From Acidobacteriota bacterium (lineage in GTDB: Bacteria; Acidobacteriota; Terriglobia; Terriglobales; Acidobacteriaceae): 9,002 nucleotides of DNA. This document shows, piece after piece, positions 7,601-9,002 of the stretch (position 1 is its first letter; each line of letters begins with the position of its first letter). The stretch covers positions 1-9,002 of the forward strand of contig JAJYAE010000179.1 of assembly GCA_021779695.1 (NCBI GenBank), given 5' to 3'. Position numbers and translations under genes: made by a program. A model generated the notes under the pieces. The model was not told where the DNA came from and searched no databases. It saw nothing but the letters and a program-made list of their open reading frames with translations.

Positions 7601-8481
7601 TTCCTCTCGCAACTCTACGCGAGTACATCGACTGGACGCCGTTCTTTCACACGTGGGAGATGAAAGGTGTCTATCCACGCATCCTTGACGATCCGGAGAA
7701 AGGCGCGCAAGCTCGCCAGCTCTTTCAGGAAGCGAATGTCCTGCTCGACCAGATCATTGAGCAGAAGCTTCTGCGTGCGAGCGGCGTGTATGGGTTCTTC
7801 CCTGCGAATGCGGTGGGCGATGATGTGGAGATTTTCTCAGACGCATCCCGCTCAGAGGTCTTTCAGCGATTCCATTTTCTGCGGCAGCAAGCCAATCGGG
7901 AGGGCAATGAGCCTTGCCGATCGCTGGCAGACTTCATCGCACCCAAAGAGACCGGGCTGGACGACTTCATTGGAGCTTTCGCCGTCACCAGCGGAATCGG
8001 ATTGAAGGAGCTGCGCGAGAGTTTCCGCGCGAAGCATGATGACTATAACGCAATCATGGCCGAAGCACTTGCCGATCGCCTTGCGGAAGCCTTCGCGGAG
8101 TGCCTGCACAAGCAGGCACGCGATGCATGGGGCTACGGCCGCGCTGAGACCTTCACTCCGGCCGAGTTGGTTCAGGAAAAGTATCGCGGAATTCGCCCCG
8201 CGCCCGGCTATCCAGCCTGTCCCGATCACACTGAGAAAAGCACGCTGTGGCGCCTGCTCGACGTAGAGAAGAATACCGGCATCCAGCTTACTGAATCCTT
8301 TGCCATGTGGCCGGGATCGAGTGTCAGCGGGCTTTACTTCGCGCATCCGGAGTCGCGCTACTTCACTCTCGGCAAGATTGATCGCGACCAGGTGGAAGAC
8401 TATAGCGTGCGAAAAAGCTTCTCAATGGCTGAAGCAGAGCGTTGGCTGAGCCCGAACCTGAACTACAACCCTACGCCGTGA
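4612..8481 (+). CDS. metH: Cobalamin-dependent methionine synthase
   Basis: Cytosolic enzyme that transfers the methyl group of 5-methyltetrahydrofolate through methylcobalamin to homocysteine, giving methionine and tetrahydrofolate. At 1289 residues it is somewhat longer than E. coli MetH (1227) and carries every module. The homocysteine domain (about 10-370) has the zinc ligands Cys287 in GLNCSLG and Cys352-Cys353 in GGCCGN. The pterin domain (about 405-670) has [10 protein letters not shown] and MIDSSKWEV. The four-helix cap (about 710-800) has the motif [19 protein letters not shown]. The B12 domain has DVHDIG, with His821 as the lower cobalt ligand, followed by SGL and GGATTSRAH. The C-terminal activation domain has [15 protein letters not shown] (from Arg1195), which binds AdoMet for reductive repair. 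ATG 4612 has GAGGA 9 nt upstream; ATG 4645, eleven codons later with GGAAG upstream, is nearly as good. No partner metabolic gene adjoins it; it lies between carbohydrate-active genes. Confidence 0.98.
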   Translation: MQAASDGSVTVMRNVSSNPLSKILKSRIAILDGAMGTTIRTYGMREADIRGTRFKDAPKELLNNGDLFVLTQPGMIGDIHRRFLEAGADIIETNTFGATTIAQSEFFVEDPREHGGRKDPEFYQRIVDDSFLKNLAWEINERSAQICREWADRVASATGQQRFVAGSIGPLTVSLSNSPDADDSAFRVVTFDQVRMVYKEQVRALIAGGSDLLLVETIFDSLNAKAALVAIQEVFQEDGLTQAGRELPIMISAAVGRGGETMISAQTIEAFWNAVKHVRPFSVGLNCSLGPDLMYPFLEELAEKSDTAVSCYPNAGLPNPLSPTGFDLGPEEMAQRLTEFARGGLINIAGGCCGNTPEHIAAIAKSLEGQPLRERRAISIGSAQKTAAASEFRPLRLSGSQPFTQQQGVFIMIGERTNVAGSPKFAKLIKEGKYEDGVSIARQQVENGANLIDICMDEGMIDGVAAMTRFLHLLASEPEVAKAPFMIDSSKWEVIEAGLKCLQGKGIVNSISLKEGEERFRQNAATILKYGAAAVVMAFDEQGQAATYEDRVRICERAYRILVDEVGFAPEDIIFDPNILTVATGMEEHNNYAVDFIRATRWIKEHLPHAKVSGGVSNISFSFRGNNKVREAMHAAFLYHAIAAGLDMGIVNAGMLEVYEEIEPELKTRVEDVLLNRRPDATERLIELGEALKTQDAGAAATEKKTEEWRSGSVEERLAHALVKGIDAYIDVDTEEARAKLGRPLAVIEGPLMDGMGVVGDLFGAGKMFLPQVVKSARVMKKAVAYLTPFMEAEKAAMAAAGQEVRTQGKIVLATVKGDVHDIGKNIVGVVLACNNYEVIDLGVMVPAEKILERARQVNADVIGLSGLITPSLDEMVHVAREMERMGFKLPLLIGGATTSRAHTAIKIAPHYSEPVVHVLDASRAVPVTTSLLSQEGREQFVTQLRAEYDGLRRMHSAPQQKTVTIETARRRHTAIQWRAEDIAVPSFTGIRVLHDFPLATLREYIDWTPFFHTWEMKGVYPRILDDPEKGAQARQLFQEANVLLDQIIEQKLLRASGVYGFFPANAVGDDVEIFSDASRSEVFQRFHFLRQQANREGNEPCRSLADFIAPKETGLDDFIGAFAVTSGIGLKELRESFRAKHDDYNAIMAEALADRLAEAFAECLHKQARDAWGYGRAETFTPAELVQEKYRGIRPAPGYPACPDHTEKSTLWRLLDVEKNTGIQLTESFAMWPGSSVSGLYFAHPESRYFTLGKIDRDQVEDYSVRKSFSMAEAERWLSPNLNYNPTP

Positions 8482-8615
8482 TGTCCGGATAGCGCGCCCT
8501 GCATATCGTGTTCTAGACTTGCACCGTCATGAAGGGCGTGGTGGCAATCGTGCAATCGAACAGAACAGGGAAGAATGATCTCCGCGCAATACCTGCGCTT
8601 CGCTCGAAGCAGACA
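8482..8615 (+). other. Spacer between metH and the GH16-type gene
   Basis: This stretch of 134 nt holds no convincing terminator or promoter. CGCCCT and AGGGCG are complementary but about 40 nt apart and have no U-run. An ATG at 8529 is in frame with the downstream gene, but it lacks a ribosome site and would place a hydrophilic extension before the signal peptide, so I treat it as non-coding. Confidence 0.4.
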
Positions 8616-9002
8616 ATGCGACGGGTCCTTGCCTCGTGCCTGCTGGTCGTGGCGCAGGCAGCATGCAGTGGGGCAACCGGGTCCAGCGCTGCAACAGGTG
8701 TCGTCAATGTTCAATCTCCCATCATCACGACCATGCCGGCGCAGAACGGAGCGCTGGTCGTCACGCTGAGCGACAGCGCAAAGCCGGCGGCGATTTATTA
8801 CACGCTCGATGGAACCACCCCGACCTCGAACTCGGCGGAATACTTCGGCCCGTTTCTCCTGGATTCGAGCGTCACTGTCATGGCAATTGCAGCGGGTGCG
8901 AATGGCGGAGTAAGTGCAGTCGCAAGTCAGAGCATTCAGTTGAACATTCCCTCAGGATCTCTCGTGTGGTCCGACGAATTCGCAAACTCAACGGGAGCGG
9001 TT
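8616..9002 (+). CDS. Exported CHB_HEX_C-GH16 beta-glucanase-like protein, N-terminal part
   Basis: 129 residues are visible and the frame is open at the window end, so the gene is cut by the edge. It starts with a short signal sequence (MRRVLASCLLVVAQAACSG); Cys17 could be lipidated, though Gln at -3 makes a poor lipobox, so ordinary signal-peptidase cleavage remains possible. Residues 35-110 match the chitobiase/hexosaminidase C-terminal-like beta-sandwich often attached to glycosidases: AIYYTLDGTTPTSNSAEYFG, then a VTVMAIA strand. Residues 116-122, LVWSDEF, are the usual opening of GH16 laminarinase-type catalytic domains. The likely job is cutting beta-1,3 or mixed-linked glucans outside the cell, but the catalytic ExDxxE motif lies beyond the window. 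ATG 8616 is chosen because it starts the signal peptide; its ribosome site (GAAG, 6 nt upstream) is weak. Confidence 0.85.
   Translation, partial: MRRVLASCLLVVAQAACSGATGSSAATGVVNVQSPIITTMPAQNGALVVTLSDSAKPAAIYYTLDGTTPTSNSAEYFGPFLLDSSVTVMAIAAGANGGVSAVASQSIQLNIPSGSLVWSDEFANSTGAV

Noticed and set aside
8934..8949. Second operator-like site (TTCAGTTGAA) in the GH16-type gene
   Set aside because: It lacks the central CG and the matched flanks, and lies inside coding sequence far from any promoter.

Overview
The window reads as a chromosomal stretch from a soil-type Acidobacteriota bacterium, most likely family Acidobacteriaceae. That placement is inferred from the GC-rich codon use, the heparanase-type GH79 enzyme, the CHB_HEX_C plus GH16 architecture and the style of the LacI protein; there is no rRNA or marker gene to confirm it. 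The coding content is five genes: four concern polysaccharide breakdown or its control, and one is a housekeeping methionine synthase.

Left part (1-4330). The 3' two thirds of a BglX-like GH3 beta-glycosidase enters from the left edge on the + strand and ends at 1392. It converges, with a 36-bp gap, on a minus-strand pair: a secreted GH79 heparanase/beta-glucuronidase-like hydrolase (4223 to 2616) followed by a LacI-family repressor (2493 to 1429). Upstream of the GH79 gene I find a coherent control region on the minus strand: a perfect TTGACA -35 box, an 18-bp spacer and a weaker -10 box, then a 20-bp dyad with a central CpG (9 of 10 base pairs matched) lying just after the predicted transcription start, then a Shine-Dalgarno sequence and ATG. 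This is the expected layout for repression by the LacI protein encoded downstream in the same transcription unit, and suggests a self-contained, inducer-controlled uronide-cleavage switch.

Middle and right part (4338-8481). A leader of about 270-390 nt with no confident gene (one doubtful 46-codon ORF and some small hairpins) precedes metH, a complete cobalamin-dependent methionine synthase. Its homocysteine, folate, cap, B12 and AdoMet-reactivation modules are all in place with their key residues. I could not fit a SAM, SAH or cobalamin riboswitch to the leader.

Right edge (8616-9002). The start of another exported carbohydrate-active gene on the + strand has a signal peptide with a possible lipobox, a CHB_HEX_C-like beta-sandwich and the first residues of a GH16 glucanase domain, and then leaves the window.

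I see no mobile element, CRISPR array, tRNA or rRNA. The best candidate for something not yet described is the GH79-LacI module and its operator. The rest looks like ordinary, intact gene content, apart from metH being placed between carbohydrate-active genes.
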